From: Paracoccaceae bacterium
Lineage (GTDB): Bacteria; Pseudomonadota; Alphaproteobacteria; Rhodobacterales; Rhodobacteraceae
Direction: 5' to 3'
Assembly (NCBI GenBank): GCA_003511785.1
Contig: DOIS01000006.1
Location: forward strand, 1-7,847
Length of the DNA stretch: 7,847 nt
Shown: positions 1-6,556 of the stretch, one piece after another
How the letters are laid out: each line of letters begins with the position of its first letter
Numbering within the stretch: the stretch's first letter is position 1
Program-made: the position numbers and the translations under genes
The notes under the pieces: model-generated
What the model saw: the letters and a program-made list of their open reading frames with translations, nothing else
Told to the model about the DNA's origin: nothing
The model's database searches: none

Positions 1-11
1 TAGGCCCTAGA

Positions 12-36
12 GCGGGCGCCCGCGGGCGCCCGTTTT
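12..36 (+). terminator. Probable intrinsic terminator of a rightward gene left of the window
   Basis: Bases 13-32 are a perfect 20-base palindrome made only of G and C, able to form an 8-pair stem with a 4-base loop. It is followed at 33-36 by TTTT on the plus strand. On the minus strand the stem is preceded by AAAA and followed by CTCTAG, so the orientation favours terminating a plus-strand gene that converges on degP and lies outside this window. Confidence 0.5.
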
Positions 37-58
37 CGTATCAGTCACGGTGGTCTCG

Positions 59-95
59 GGCAGGTCGCCGGCCGGGGCCTAAGCCCCGCCCTGCC
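59..95 (-). terminator. Hairpin directly after degP, without a U tract
   Basis: cggggc (73-78) pairs with gccccg (83-88) around ctaa. ggcagg (59-64) pairs with cctgcc (90-95), leaving an 8-base bulge on one side and one base on the other. It begins three bases after the degP stop. On the minus strand no T run follows, so it is not a textbook intrinsic terminator. It may stabilise the 3' end of the mRNA or help other termination. Confidence 0.3.
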
Positions 96-98
96 GGA

Positions 99-1580
99 TC
101 ACTCTTCGTCCAGGCCCAGCGCCACGAAGCGCGGCTCCCCGCCGCGGCGCACCAGCAGCAGCAGGGATTTGCGCCCGGCATCCTGTGCCTCTTCGATGCG
201 GAGGTCCAGATCGGCCAGCGCGGTGACTGGCTGTTGTCCGGCCTCGGTGATCACGTCACCCGGGCGCAGACCCTTCTCGAAGGCTTCCGAGGTCTGATCC
301 ACATCGAGCACTGCCAGCCCCTCGGTGCCCCCGGGGACGCCCAACTCGTCGCGCATCGCCTGGGTTAGCGGGCTCAAGGTCATGCCGAGGATTTCCTTTT
401 CGGACACATCCGGGGTCTCCGACATCGGGCCATCGCCATTCTCGGCGCGTTCCGCGTCCTCGCGCCGGCCCAGCGTGACCAGCATGGTCTGGGTCGCGCC
501 ATCGCGGAACACCACCACGCGCACGGATTTGCCCACGGCGGTGTTGCCGACCTGGCGGACCAGGCCGCGGGTATCCTCGACCTCCTGACCGTCGAAGGAA
601 ACGATGACGTCTCCGACCTCGATCCCGGCCTCCTTGGCCGGCCCCTCGGGCACGTCGGTGATCAGGGCGCCGCGCGCCGTGTCCATTCCCATGGCCTCGG
701 CCATGGCGTCGTCGACGTCCTGGATGCGTACGCCGAGCCAACCGCGGCGGGTCTCGCCGAATTCCTGCAACTGGTCCACCACCCGCGTGACCACGTTCGA
801 CGCCATCGAGAAGCCGATCCCGATCGAGCCACCGGTGGGCGACAGGATCGCGGTGTTCACGCCGATCACCTCGCCCGCCATGTTGAAGAGCGGCCCGCCG
901 GAGTTGCCGCGATTGATCGCGGCATCGGTCTGGATGTAGTCGTCATAGGTGCCCGACAGCGCCCGGTTGCGCGCCGAGACGATGCCCACCGAGGCCGAGA
1001 AGCCCTGCCCCAGCGGGTTGCCCATGGCGAGTACCCAGTCGCCCACCTCGGCGGTGTCGCTGTCACCGAAGCTGACGAAGGGCAGCGGTTGCTCGGCCTC
1101 GACCTTCAGCAGCGCAATGTCGGTATTGGGGTCGGTGCCGACCACTTCGGCCACCAGTTCCTCGCCCGAGAAGAACTCGATGATGATCTCGTCGGCGCCG
1201 TCGATCACGTGATTGTTGGTCACCACGAACCCGTCCTCGGAGATGACGAAGCCCGAACCCAGCGCCGAAGAACGGCGCGGCCGGTCGCCGTTGCGATTTC
1301 GGTCCTGGAACTCGCGGAAGAAATCCTCGAAGGGAGAGCCTTCGGGTACGATCCCCTGAGGCCCGGTGTGGCCTTCGATCGTGGTCGACGTGGTGATGTT
1401 CACCACTGCGGGGCTGATCTTTTCGGTCAGCGGCGCCAGGCTTTCGGGCAGGGCGCGGGCGGCGAGGGATTGCGCCACGAGCAGCGCAAGCGCCAACAGG
1501 CCGGTCCAGAACAGGTGAAACGCGGTGCCGCGCGCGGCCTCGTCGCGATGGCGGGTCAGGGCCAGTGTCTGTGGCTGCAA
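99..1580 (-). CDS. degP: Periplasmic Do/HtrA-family serine endoprotease (DegP/DegQ type)
   Basis: Protease and chaperone that degrades misfolded envelope proteins in the periplasm. The 493-residue product starts with a short basic stretch and a hydrophobic run (about residues 21-41), with a plausible signal-peptidase site after ARA at 41-43. The trypsin-like domain (about 50-270) has the full triad: His124 in TNNHV, Asp154 in NTDIALLKV, Ser227 in GNSGGPL, spaced almost as in E. coli DegP. Two PDZ domains follow (about 278-372 and 395-488), joined by an acidic linker. The loop between residues 65 and 105 is fairly short, nearer DegQ/MucD than DegP, so the DegP/DegQ label is uncertain although the family is not. 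The start is TTG at 1578-1580: an in-frame TAG lies one codon upstream, GGGAG sits 7 bases before the TTG, and no ATG or GTG lies between it and the signal peptide. It is the last gene of the minus-strand cluster, 169 bases after the DUF2065 gene. Confidence 0.95.
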   Translation of the reverse strand: MQPQTLALTRHRDEAARGTAFHLFWTGLLALALLVAQSLAARALPESLAPLTEKISPAVVNITTSTTIEGHTGPQGIVPEGSPFEDFFREFQDRNRNGDRPRRSSALGSGFVISEDGFVVTNNHVIDGADEIIIEFFSGEELVAEVVGTDPNTDIALLKVEAEQPLPFVSFGDSDTAEVGDWVLAMGNPLGQGFSASVGIVSARNRALSGTYDDYIQTDAAINRGNSGGPLFNMAGEVIGVNTAILSPTGGSIGIGFSMASNVVTRVVDQLQEFGETRRGWLGVRIQDVDDAMAEAMGMDTARGALITDVPEGPAKEAGIEVGDVIVSFDGQEVEDTRGLVRQVGNTAVGKSVRVVVFRDGATQTMLVTLGRREDAERAENGDGPMSETPDVSEKEILGMTLSPLTQAMRDELGVPGGTEGLAVLDVDQTSEAFEKGLRPGDVITEAGQQPVTALADLDLRIEEAQDAGRKSLLLLVRRGGEPRFVALGLDEE

Positions 1581-1587
1581 GATCTAT

Positions 1588-1592
1588 CTCCC
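1588..1592 (-). promoter_or_regulatory. Shine-Dalgarno site that fixes the TTG start of degP
   Basis: The minus strand reads GGGAG, then seven bases (ATAGATC), then TTG. The in-frame TAG at 1584-1586 lies inside that spacer, so translation of degP cannot begin further upstream in this frame. The site and the stop together support the rare TTG start. Confidence 0.6.
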
Positions 1593-1646
1593 GGTATTTT
1601 CTTGGATGGAGCCGTCGAAAGCGACCCCCGGATTGCGCGTCATGGT

Positions 1647-1665
1647 GCCCGCGCCATAAGCGGGC
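1647..1665 (-). other. Small inverted repeat in the degP leader
   Basis: Arms gcccgc (1647-1652) and gcgggc (1660-1665) are perfect 6-base complements around a 7-base loop. If the proposed promoter at 1678-1702 is used, this hairpin would sit near the 5' end of the degP transcript, where it might affect stability. There is no T tract, so it does not look like a terminator for the upstream genes. Such repeats also arise by chance in GC-rich DNA. Confidence 0.2.
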
Positions 1666-1675
1666 CGCAAGCAAA

Positions 1676-1703
1676 AGGTGGGGCCGATGCGGCCGGTTTC
1701 AAC
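1676..1703 (-). promoter_or_regulatory. Candidate RpoH (heat-shock sigma) promoter of degP
   Basis: On the minus strand a -35-like GTTGAAA (TTGAAA at 1697-1702) is followed by 13 bases and a -10-like CCCCACCT (CCCCAC at 1678-1683). The E. coli sigma-32 consensus is CTTGAAA, 11-16 bases, CCCCATNT, so each half differs at one position. A transcript would start near 1670, giving a leader of about 90 bases before the TTG of degP. Heat-shock control is plausible for an HtrA protease. This is pattern matching only, and alphaproteobacterial RpoH preferences differ somewhat from the E. coli consensus. Confidence 0.35.
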
Positions 1704-1749
1704 GGGGTCGCGGGCTTGTGACGGGTCCACCGCGCCCCCGTGAACAGCC

Positions 1750-1959
1750 TCAGCCGGAGATGCGCAGGCCCAGATGCCATGCCGCCCAGAGCAGAACCAG
1801 TCCGCTCACCGCCACCAGGGCACCGATCTGGCGCCGGGCCGGTTCGGGAATGGCGCGCAACGCTTCGAGCATACGCTCGATGAGCGAAGGGGCCAGCACC
1901 CAGGCCAGCCCCTCCACGATCATGGTCAGCCCGAGGGCCAGAAGTACGATCTCGATCAT
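1750..1959 (-). CDS. DUF2065 family small inner-membrane protein (YjeT-like)
   Basis: A 69-residue protein with two hydrophobic helices (about residues 3-22 and 45-63) joined by a short amphipathic, charged stretch with LAPSLIERML and PEPARRQIG. Size, layout and position match the DUF2065/YjeT family, which lies directly after hflC in E. coli too. The biochemical role is unknown. Position suggests an accessory role to the HflK-HflC complex in the inner membrane, which is inference. Its ATG overlaps the hflC TGA as ATGA (1956-1959), a typical arrangement for translational coupling. Its own stop is TGA at 1750-1752. Confidence 0.85.
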   Translation of the reverse strand: MIEIVLLALGLTMIVEGLAWVLAPSLIERMLEALRAIPEPARRQIGALVAVSGLVLLWAAWHLGLRISG

Positions 1960-2975
1960 TCGGTCGCGTTGGGCAACGCCTGCGCGGCCTCGGTCGCCGG
2001 CTCCGGCTGCGGCTCGGGCTCGGGCGCGGGCAGGATCGCGGCGGATTCGTCGGCAGCCGGGCTTTCTTCTGGCGCCGGCAGCGCCTCCTGCACCGTCTCC
2101 AGCGCGCGGCGGCCCTGGGGCGATTTCAGGTAGTTGAAGAACTCGGAATCCGGCGACATCACCATCAAGGAGTTTCCGCCCTGAAGCGCGCGGGCATAGG
2201 CGGTCAGCGAGCGGTAGAACTCGAAGAACTCCTCGTCCCGGCCGAAAGCATCGGCGAAGATCGCGTTGCGCTCGGCATCGGCCTCACCGCGGATGATCTC
2301 GGCCTCGCGGCGCGCCTCCGAGACCAGTTCGACCACGGTGCGGTCGGCCTGGGCGCGGACCCGCTGCGCCGCCTCGTTGCCGCGCGCGCGTTCGTCGGTG
2401 GCCTCGCGCTCGCGCTCGGCGCGCATCCGGTTGAAGGTGGCCTCCAGGTTCTGGGTCGGCAGATCGGTGGCCTTGAGGCGCACGTCGATGATCTCGACCC
2501 CCAAGCCGCGCGCTTCGGCGATGGCCGCGTCGCGAATGCGCAGCATCAGCGCGGCCCGGTCCGAGGACAGGATGTCCTTGGACGACACCGTACCCAGCAC
2601 CTCGCGGGTCTCGGCGCGCAGGATGCGGTCGAGCCGGTCCTCGGCGGTGGCCACGCCACCCACGCCCACCGCCTGGCGGAACTGGATCACATCGGCGATG
2701 CGATAGCGCGAGAAGGCGTCCACCACCAGGCGGCGATCATCCAACGGCGTCACCTCGAGCGGTTCGACGTCGATCGACAGGATCCGGTCGTCATAGCGCA
2801 CGACCTGCTGGATCAGCGGGATCTTGAAGGCCAGCCCCGGCTCTTCCTTGACATCGACCACACGGCCGAATTGCAGCACCAGGCCCTTTTCGCGTTCGTC
2901 CACGATGAAGATCGCCGACAGCGCCACCACGATGGCGATCACGATGACCGGCAGAAGATAGGTTGTCTTGCGCAT
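1956..2975 (-). CDS. hflC: HflC, SPFH-family modulator of the FtsH protease
   Basis: HflC pairs with HflK in a large inner-membrane complex that surrounds FtsH and controls its access to membrane substrates. The 339-residue protein has one N-terminal membrane helix (about 7-24), then the SPFH/band 7 domain beginning DEREKGLVLQFGRV (26-39). Family stretches include EIIDVRLKATDLP (161-173) and a charged helical, probably coiled-coil region (about 180-245). SLMVMSPDSEFFNYLK (269-284) matches the very end of E. coli HflC. Here about 50 more residues follow, rich in Ala, Pro and Glu (about 295-339), ending in a PEPEPQPEP run. The ATG shares one base with the hflK stop (TGATG at 2973-2977), and GGAG lies 8 bases upstream inside hflK, so the two are surely co-translated. 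Despite the old HflC label, SPFH proteins are not thought to be proteases themselves. Confidence 0.95.
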   Translation of the reverse strand: MRKTTYLLPVIVIAIVVALSAIFIVDEREKGLVLQFGRVVDVKEEPGLAFKIPLIQQVVRYDDRILSIDVEPLEVTPLDDRRLVVDAFSRYRIADVIQFRQAVGVGGVATAEDRLDRILRAETREVLGTVSSKDILSSDRAALMLRIRDAAIAEARGLGVEIIDVRLKATDLPTQNLEATFNRMRAEREREATDERARGNEAAQRVRAQADRTVVELVSEARREAEIIRGEADAERNAIFADAFGRDEEFFEFYRSLTAYARALQGGNSLMVMSPDSEFFNYLKSPQGRRALETVQEALPAPEESPAADESAAILPAPEPEPQPEPATEAAQALPNATE

Positions 2976-4138
2976 CAGTTCTGCTCCTGCGTCTGGGACT
3001 GGCCACGCCGCAATTCATTGAGCGGCAGATATGGCACGACACCCTGCCCGCCGCCGTTCTCGTCCAGGATCACCTTGTCGATCTGGCTCAGAACGTCCTC
3101 CATGGTCTCGAGGTAGAGACGCTTGCGCGTCACCTCGGGCGCCTTGAGGTATTCCTCGAGCACGGCGGAGAAGCGGCTCGCCTCACCCTGCGCCTCGTTG
3201 ACGACCCGGGCGCGATAGCCTTCGGCCTCTTCCATGATCTGCGCCGCCTCGCCGCGCGCCTCGGCCAGCACGCGGTTGGCATAGGCATCGGCCACGTTCT
3301 GGAGACGGTCGCGCTCCTGCGCGGCGGCCTGCACGTCGCGGAAGGCGTCGATCACGGTGGGCGGCGGGTCCGCCTTGTCGAAGTTCACGCGGATGATGTT
3401 CACGCCGCTGTCATAGCTGTCCAGCGTCTCCTGGATCAGGTCCTTGAGCCGGGCCGCGATGGGGCCACGGTCGCGGTTGAGGATCGGCGCCAGTTCGGAC
3501 TGCGCGATGATCTCGCGCATGGCCGATTCCGAGACCGCCCGGATCGTCATGCGCGGGTCGCGCAGGTTGAACAGGTATTGCGCCGGGTTGGAGATGTTCC
3601 AGACCACCTGGTAGTCGATGTCCACCACGTTCTCGTCGCCGGTGAGCATCAGCCCGTCATTGGCGCCGCCGCCCATGTCCTCGGTCTGCTCGCGGGTGAC
3701 CGGGATCACCTCGGCGGTGACCAGCGGCCAGGGCGCGAAGTTCAGGCCCGGCTGTCCGATCGAGGAGAATTCGCCCAGGAACAGCTCGACCGACTGCTCT
3801 TCCGGCTTGACCGTGTAGAAGCTGGCCATCGCCCAGAGCACGCCTGCGGCCACGAGGCCCAGCCCGATCGTGCCCTTGGTGAAGGCCGGGCCGCCACCGC
3901 CGCCGGTACCGCGCCCACCGCCCGAACCCGAACCGCCGCGTCCGCCCATAAGAACGCGCAGCTGCTCCTGGCCCTTCTTCATCAGCTCGTCGATCTCGGG
4001 AATCTGGGGGCCTTCGCCCTCTGGCCTGTTCCCGCCACCCTGGTTGCGGCCGCCATCGCCGCCGCTGCCATAGTTGCCCCGGTTGCCGCCGCCGGAAGAG
4101 CCTCCGCCCCCCCAGGGGCCGCCGTTGTTGCCCGCCAT
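2975..4138 (-). CDS. hflK: HflK, SPFH-family modulator of the FtsH protease
   Basis: Partner of HflC in the FtsH-associated inner-membrane complex. With the start at 4138 the product has 387 residues. Residues 1-85 are a probably disordered, cytoplasmic, very Gly-rich segment, opening MAGNNGGPWGGGG and broken by a short helical stretch (IDELMKKGQEQLRVLM, 49-64). One membrane helix follows (about 89-108), then the SPFH domain starting at VKPEEQSVEL (110-119). Hallmarks are LTGDENVVDIDYQVVW (165-180) and ADPPPTVIDAFRDVQAAAQERDR (256-278). A charged helical region (about 270-330) and a Gln-rich tail complete it. An ATG ten codons upstream (4166-4168) is in frame, but it has no spaced ribosome site and would add an atypical basic peptide. 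MAGNNGGPW is the usual start style of the family, and AAGGGG lies 10 bases before it. hflK lies 73 bases after gor and overlaps hflC by one base. Confidence 0.95.
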   Translation of the reverse strand: MAGNNGGPWGGGGSSGGGNRGNYGSGGDGGRNQGGGNRPEGEGPQIPEIDELMKKGQEQLRVLMGGRGGSGSGGGRGTGGGGGPAFTKGTIGLGLVAAGVLWAMASFYTVKPEEQSVELFLGEFSSIGQPGLNFAPWPLVTAEVIPVTREQTEDMGGGANDGLMLTGDENVVDIDYQVVWNISNPAQYLFNLRDPRMTIRAVSESAMREIIAQSELAPILNRDRGPIAARLKDLIQETLDSYDSGVNIIRVNFDKADPPPTVIDAFRDVQAAAQERDRLQNVADAYANRVLAEARGEAAQIMEEAEGYRARVVNEAQGEASRFSAVLEEYLKAPEVTRKRLYLETMEDVLSQIDKVILDENGGGQGVVPYLPLNELRRGQSQTQEQN

Positions 4139-4148
4139 GTGCGTCTTT

Positions 4149-4154
4149 CCCCTT
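4149..4154 (-). promoter_or_regulatory. Shine-Dalgarno site supporting the hflK start at 4138
   Basis: The minus strand reads AAGGGG, then ten bases, then the ATG at 4136-4138. The alternative ATG at 4166-4168 is preceded directly by GGGG with no spacer, which is a poor arrangement. The spacing here is slightly long, so the support is moderate. Confidence 0.45.
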
Positions 4155-4183
4155 GTCCTGTGCCGCATCCCCGCGGCGTTCGC

Positions 4184-4215
4184 TCTATATTTGTGCCCCG
4201 AGGCGCCCGGTTCAA
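4184..4215 (-). promoter_or_regulatory. Candidate internal promoter for hflK-hflC-DUF2065
   Basis: In the 73 bases between gor and hflK the minus strand has CTTGAAC, whose TTGA overlaps the gor stop codon (TTGAAC at 4210-4215). About 18-20 bases later comes an AT-rich CAAATATAGAG patch (TATAGA at 4184-4189, AATATA at 4186-4191). This patch stands out in otherwise GC-rich DNA. The CTTGAA half is also the -35 form used by RpoH, but the -10 half does not match CCCCAT well. It could allow hflKC expression independent of rpiA-gor. Confidence 0.35.
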
Positions 4216-5573
4216 GCGGTGCGGGTCGGAGAACGCATGGTCACGATCTCTTCCGACATGGTCGGATGCACCGCCACGGTGCGGTCGAAATCCTCTTTCG
4301 TGGCGCCCATCTTGACCGCGATACCGGCCAGTTGGATCATTTCGCCGGCGCCGGGCGCGACGATGTGACAGCCCAGGACCTTGCGGCTCTCGCGGCTCAC
4401 GATAAGTTTCATCAGCACCCGGTCGGCGCGACCGGCGAAGCTCTGGTGCATCGGCTTGAAGCTGGTGGCATAAACCTCGATTTCGCCCTGCTCGGCGGCG
4501 GCCTCCTCGCTCAGCCCGATGGTGCCGAATTCCGGCTGGGTGAAGATGGCGGTGGGGATCAGGTCGTGATCCACCGGGGTCGGGTTGCCTTTGAACACGG
4601 TCTCGACGAAGGCCATGCCCTCGCGGATCGCCACGGGGGTGAGATTGGCCCGGTCGGTCACGTCGCCGATGGCATGGATCGAGGGCACGGCGGTCTGCGA
4701 GTAGTCGTCCACGACGACCTCGCCCTTGCGGCCCAGTTCGACCCCGGCCTCTTCCAGCCCCAGCCCCGAGGTGTTGGGCGCGCGGCCAGTGGCGAACATC
4801 ACCTGGTCATAGCTCTGTTCCGAGCCGTTGGTCGCCTTGACCGTGATCCGCCCGTCCTCGGCCCGCCACATCTCGAGCACGTTGGTGCCCAGGTGCAGGT
4901 CGATGCCCTTCTGGCACATCTCGTCCGAGATGAGCCCCCTCGCCTCGTCGTCGAAGCCGCGCAGGATCTGCGCGCCGCGATAGAATTGCGTCACCTCGAC
5001 ACCCAGGCCGTTGAGAATCCCCGCGAATTCACAGGCGATGTAACCGCCGCCAACGATCAGCATCTTCTTCGGCAATTCGTCGAGGTGGAACACCTCGTTC
5101 GAGGTGATGCCCAGATCGGCACCCGGGATGTCGGGCATGACGGGCCAGCCGCCGGTGGCCAGCAGGATGTGCTTGGCGGTCTTGCGCGTGCCGTCGGCCA
5201 GTTCGACCGTATGCGCATCGGCCAGTTTCGCGCGGCTGTCGAAAGTCTCGACGCCCGCGTTCCTGAGCAGGTTGCGGTAGATACCCTCCAGCCGGTCCAG
5301 TTCGCCATGCAGCCGGTCGCGGAACGAGCGCCAGTCGAAGCTGCCCGGCTCGATCTTCCAGCCGAAGGCGCGGGCGTCCTCGACCAGCTCGGCATATTCG
5401 CTGGCAAAGACCATCAGCTTCTTGGGCACGCAGCCGCGAATGACGCAGGTCCCGCCATAGCGGTCCTCCTCGGCCAGGGCGACCTTGGCCCCTGCCTCGC
5501 TGGCCGCCACGCGTGCCGCGCGCACCCCGCCCGAACCGCCGCCGATGACGAAAAGATCGTAGTCGAAATCCAT
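4212..5573 (-). CDS. gor: Glutathione-disulfide reductase
   Basis: Cytoplasmic FAD enzyme that reduces oxidised glutathione with NADPH. The 453 residues (E. coli Gor has 450) contain, in order: the FAD motif VIGGGSGG (9-16); the redox-active disulfide GGTCVIRGCVPKK with Cys43 and Cys48; the second nucleotide fold VGGGYIACEFAG (174-185); and Arg199 and Arg205 at positions that in this family bind the NADPH 2'-phosphate. Then come ATGRAPNT (261-268), AIGDVTDR with the flavin-contacting Asp304 (301-308), and the C-terminal dimerisation domain ending in HPTMSEE, where His436 and Glu441 form the catalytic pair. Two cysteines four residues apart in CVIRGC plus the 2'-phosphate arginines favour glutathione reductase over lipoamide or mercuric reductase. 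The ATG at 5571-5573 follows AAGGA at good spacing. The gene begins 21 bases after rpiA ends, so the two are probably one transcript. Confidence 0.95.
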   Translation of the reverse strand: MDFDYDLFVIGGGSGGVRAARVAASEAGAKVALAEEDRYGGTCVIRGCVPKKLMVFASEYAELVEDARAFGWKIEPGSFDWRSFRDRLHGELDRLEGIYRNLLRNAGVETFDSRAKLADAHTVELADGTRKTAKHILLATGGWPVMPDIPGADLGITSNEVFHLDELPKKMLIVGGGYIACEFAGILNGLGVEVTQFYRGAQILRGFDDEARGLISDEMCQKGIDLHLGTNVLEMWRAEDGRITVKATNGSEQSYDQVMFATGRAPNTSGLGLEEAGVELGRKGEVVVDDYSQTAVPSIHAIGDVTDRANLTPVAIREGMAFVETVFKGNPTPVDHDLIPTAIFTQPEFGTIGLSEEAAAEQGEIEVYATSFKPMHQSFAGRADRVLMKLIVSRESRKVLGCHIVAPGAGEMIQLAGIAVKMGATKEDFDRTVAVHPTMSEEIVTMRSPTRTA

Positions 5574-5594
5574 GCTGTTTCCTTAATTCGCCGG

Positions 5595-6383
5595 TTAGTC
5601 GGCCAGATCGGTGAACAGGTTGTCGCTTTCCACGAAATCCAGCCTGTCATGCTCCACCCGGCCCTCGTTGATGTCGCGCAGCTCGACCCGGCCATCGCCG
5701 TACCCGATCACGACGGTGTCGCAAATATCGATGAAGAGCCCGTTTTCAACCACGCCGGGGATCTGGTTGAGCACCATGGCCAACTGGCGCGGGTGGCCGA
5801 TCCGTTGCAGGTGCAGATCGAGGATATGGTTCCCCTCGTCGGTGATATAGGGCACGTCGCCGTTCATCCGCAGCGTGGCCTGCCGGCCCAGCACGTCCAT
5901 CTGGATCAGCGTCTCCTCGATCAGCGCCTGGGTGGTCTGCCAGCCGAAGGGGATCACCTCGACAGGGAGCGGGAAGGCGCCCAGCGCCTCGACCTCCTTG
6001 CCCACGTCGGCGATCACCACCATCCGGTCGCTGGCGGTGGCCACGATCTTCTCTTGCAACAGCGCCCCGCCGCCGCCCTTGATGAGGTTGAGATCGCCGT
6101 CGAATTCGTCCGCCCCGTCGATGGTGATGTCGAGCCACCTGGCCTCATCGAGCGAGATCACCTCGATGCCCACGTCGCGGGCCAGTTCGGCGGTGCGGGT
6201 CGAGGTGGGCACGCCGCGGAACTTGAGGCCCTCTTCGCGCACCATCTCGCCCAGGCAGCGCACCAGCCAGGCGGCGGTCGATCCGGTGCCCAGCCCCACG
6301 CGCATCCCGTCCTCGACGAAATCGGCGGCACGCTTGGCGGCCACGAACTTGGCCTTGTCGATGGGGGACAGTTCTCCGGTCAT
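5595..6383 (-). CDS. rpiA: Ribose-5-phosphate isomerase A
   Basis: Interconverts ribose 5-phosphate and ribulose 5-phosphate in the non-oxidative pentose phosphate pathway, in the cytoplasm. The 262-residue protein shows the family landmarks: phosphate-binding GLGTGSTA (30-37), DGADE with Asp89 and Asp92 (89-93), and KGGGGALLQEK with Lys102 and the catalytic base Glu111 (102-112). The spacing of Asp89, Asp92, Lys102 and Glu111 equals that of E. coli Asp81, Asp84, Lys94 and Glu103. GVVENGLF lies at 210-217. E. coli RpiA has 219 residues and ends shortly after this motif; here about 35 more charged residues follow (about 228-262). The ATG at 6381-6383 is preceded by GGAG with 7 bases between. 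It is the first gene of the minus-strand cluster and divergent from the cyclase gene. Confidence 0.95.
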   Translation of the reverse strand: MTGELSPIDKAKFVAAKRAADFVEDGMRVGLGTGSTAAWLVRCLGEMVREEGLKFRGVPTSTRTAELARDVGIEVISLDEARWLDITIDGADEFDGDLNLIKGGGGALLQEKIVATASDRMVVIADVGKEVEALGAFPLPVEVIPFGWQTTQALIEETLIQMDVLGRQATLRMNGDVPYITDEGNHILDLHLQRIGHPRQLAMVLNQIPGVVENGLFIDICDTVVIGYGDGRVELRDINEGRVEHDRLDFVESDNLFTDLAD

Positions 6384-6414
6384 GGCAGCTCTCCGTTGGC
6401 AGACGCTCGGGAGG

Positions 6415-6420
6415 CTTATA
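6415..6420 (-). promoter_or_regulatory. Candidate -10 element upstream of rpiA
   Basis: The minus strand reads TCCTATAAGCC, giving TATAAG, 31 bases before the rpiA ATG. It is the clearest AT-rich hexamer in this intergenic region and would give a short leader of about 25 bases. No good -35 hexamer lies 16-18 bases upstream, so an activator or another sigma factor may be involved, or the match may be chance. Confidence 0.35.
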
Positions 6421-6556
6421 GGAAAGTTGCCGCGCGGGAGCGAGGGCCGATTTGCCCGGTTCCGCGCGGGTGCGGGGCGGGCTGTGCGCGCCCGCAGGGT
6501 GACAGCCGGGCGAAACTGGCCGAAGATCGGCGACCATAGGGGCTAGGGGGCGCATC

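Noticed and set aside
1089..1721. Plus-strand frame of 210 codons over the start of degP
   Set aside because: Antisense to the protease domain coding sequence, with no plausible start context or motifs.
4139..4168. Ten-codon N-terminal extension of HflK from the ATG at 4168
   Set aside because: The ribosome site is badly placed and the added MRHRTRGKTH is unlike the family. The downstream MAGNNGGPW start fits better.
2963..4315. Open plus-strand frame of 450 codons antisense to hflK
   Set aside because: Fully overlaps hflK on the other strand and shows the composition of an antisense shadow, with no family features.
4074..6539. Open plus-strand frame of 821 codons antisense to gor and rpiA
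   Set aside because: It lies opposite two genes with complete catalytic motifs. Its translation is a His/Asp/Gly/Ala-rich sequence without recognisable motifs, as expected when the antisense frame of GC-rich genes lacks stops.
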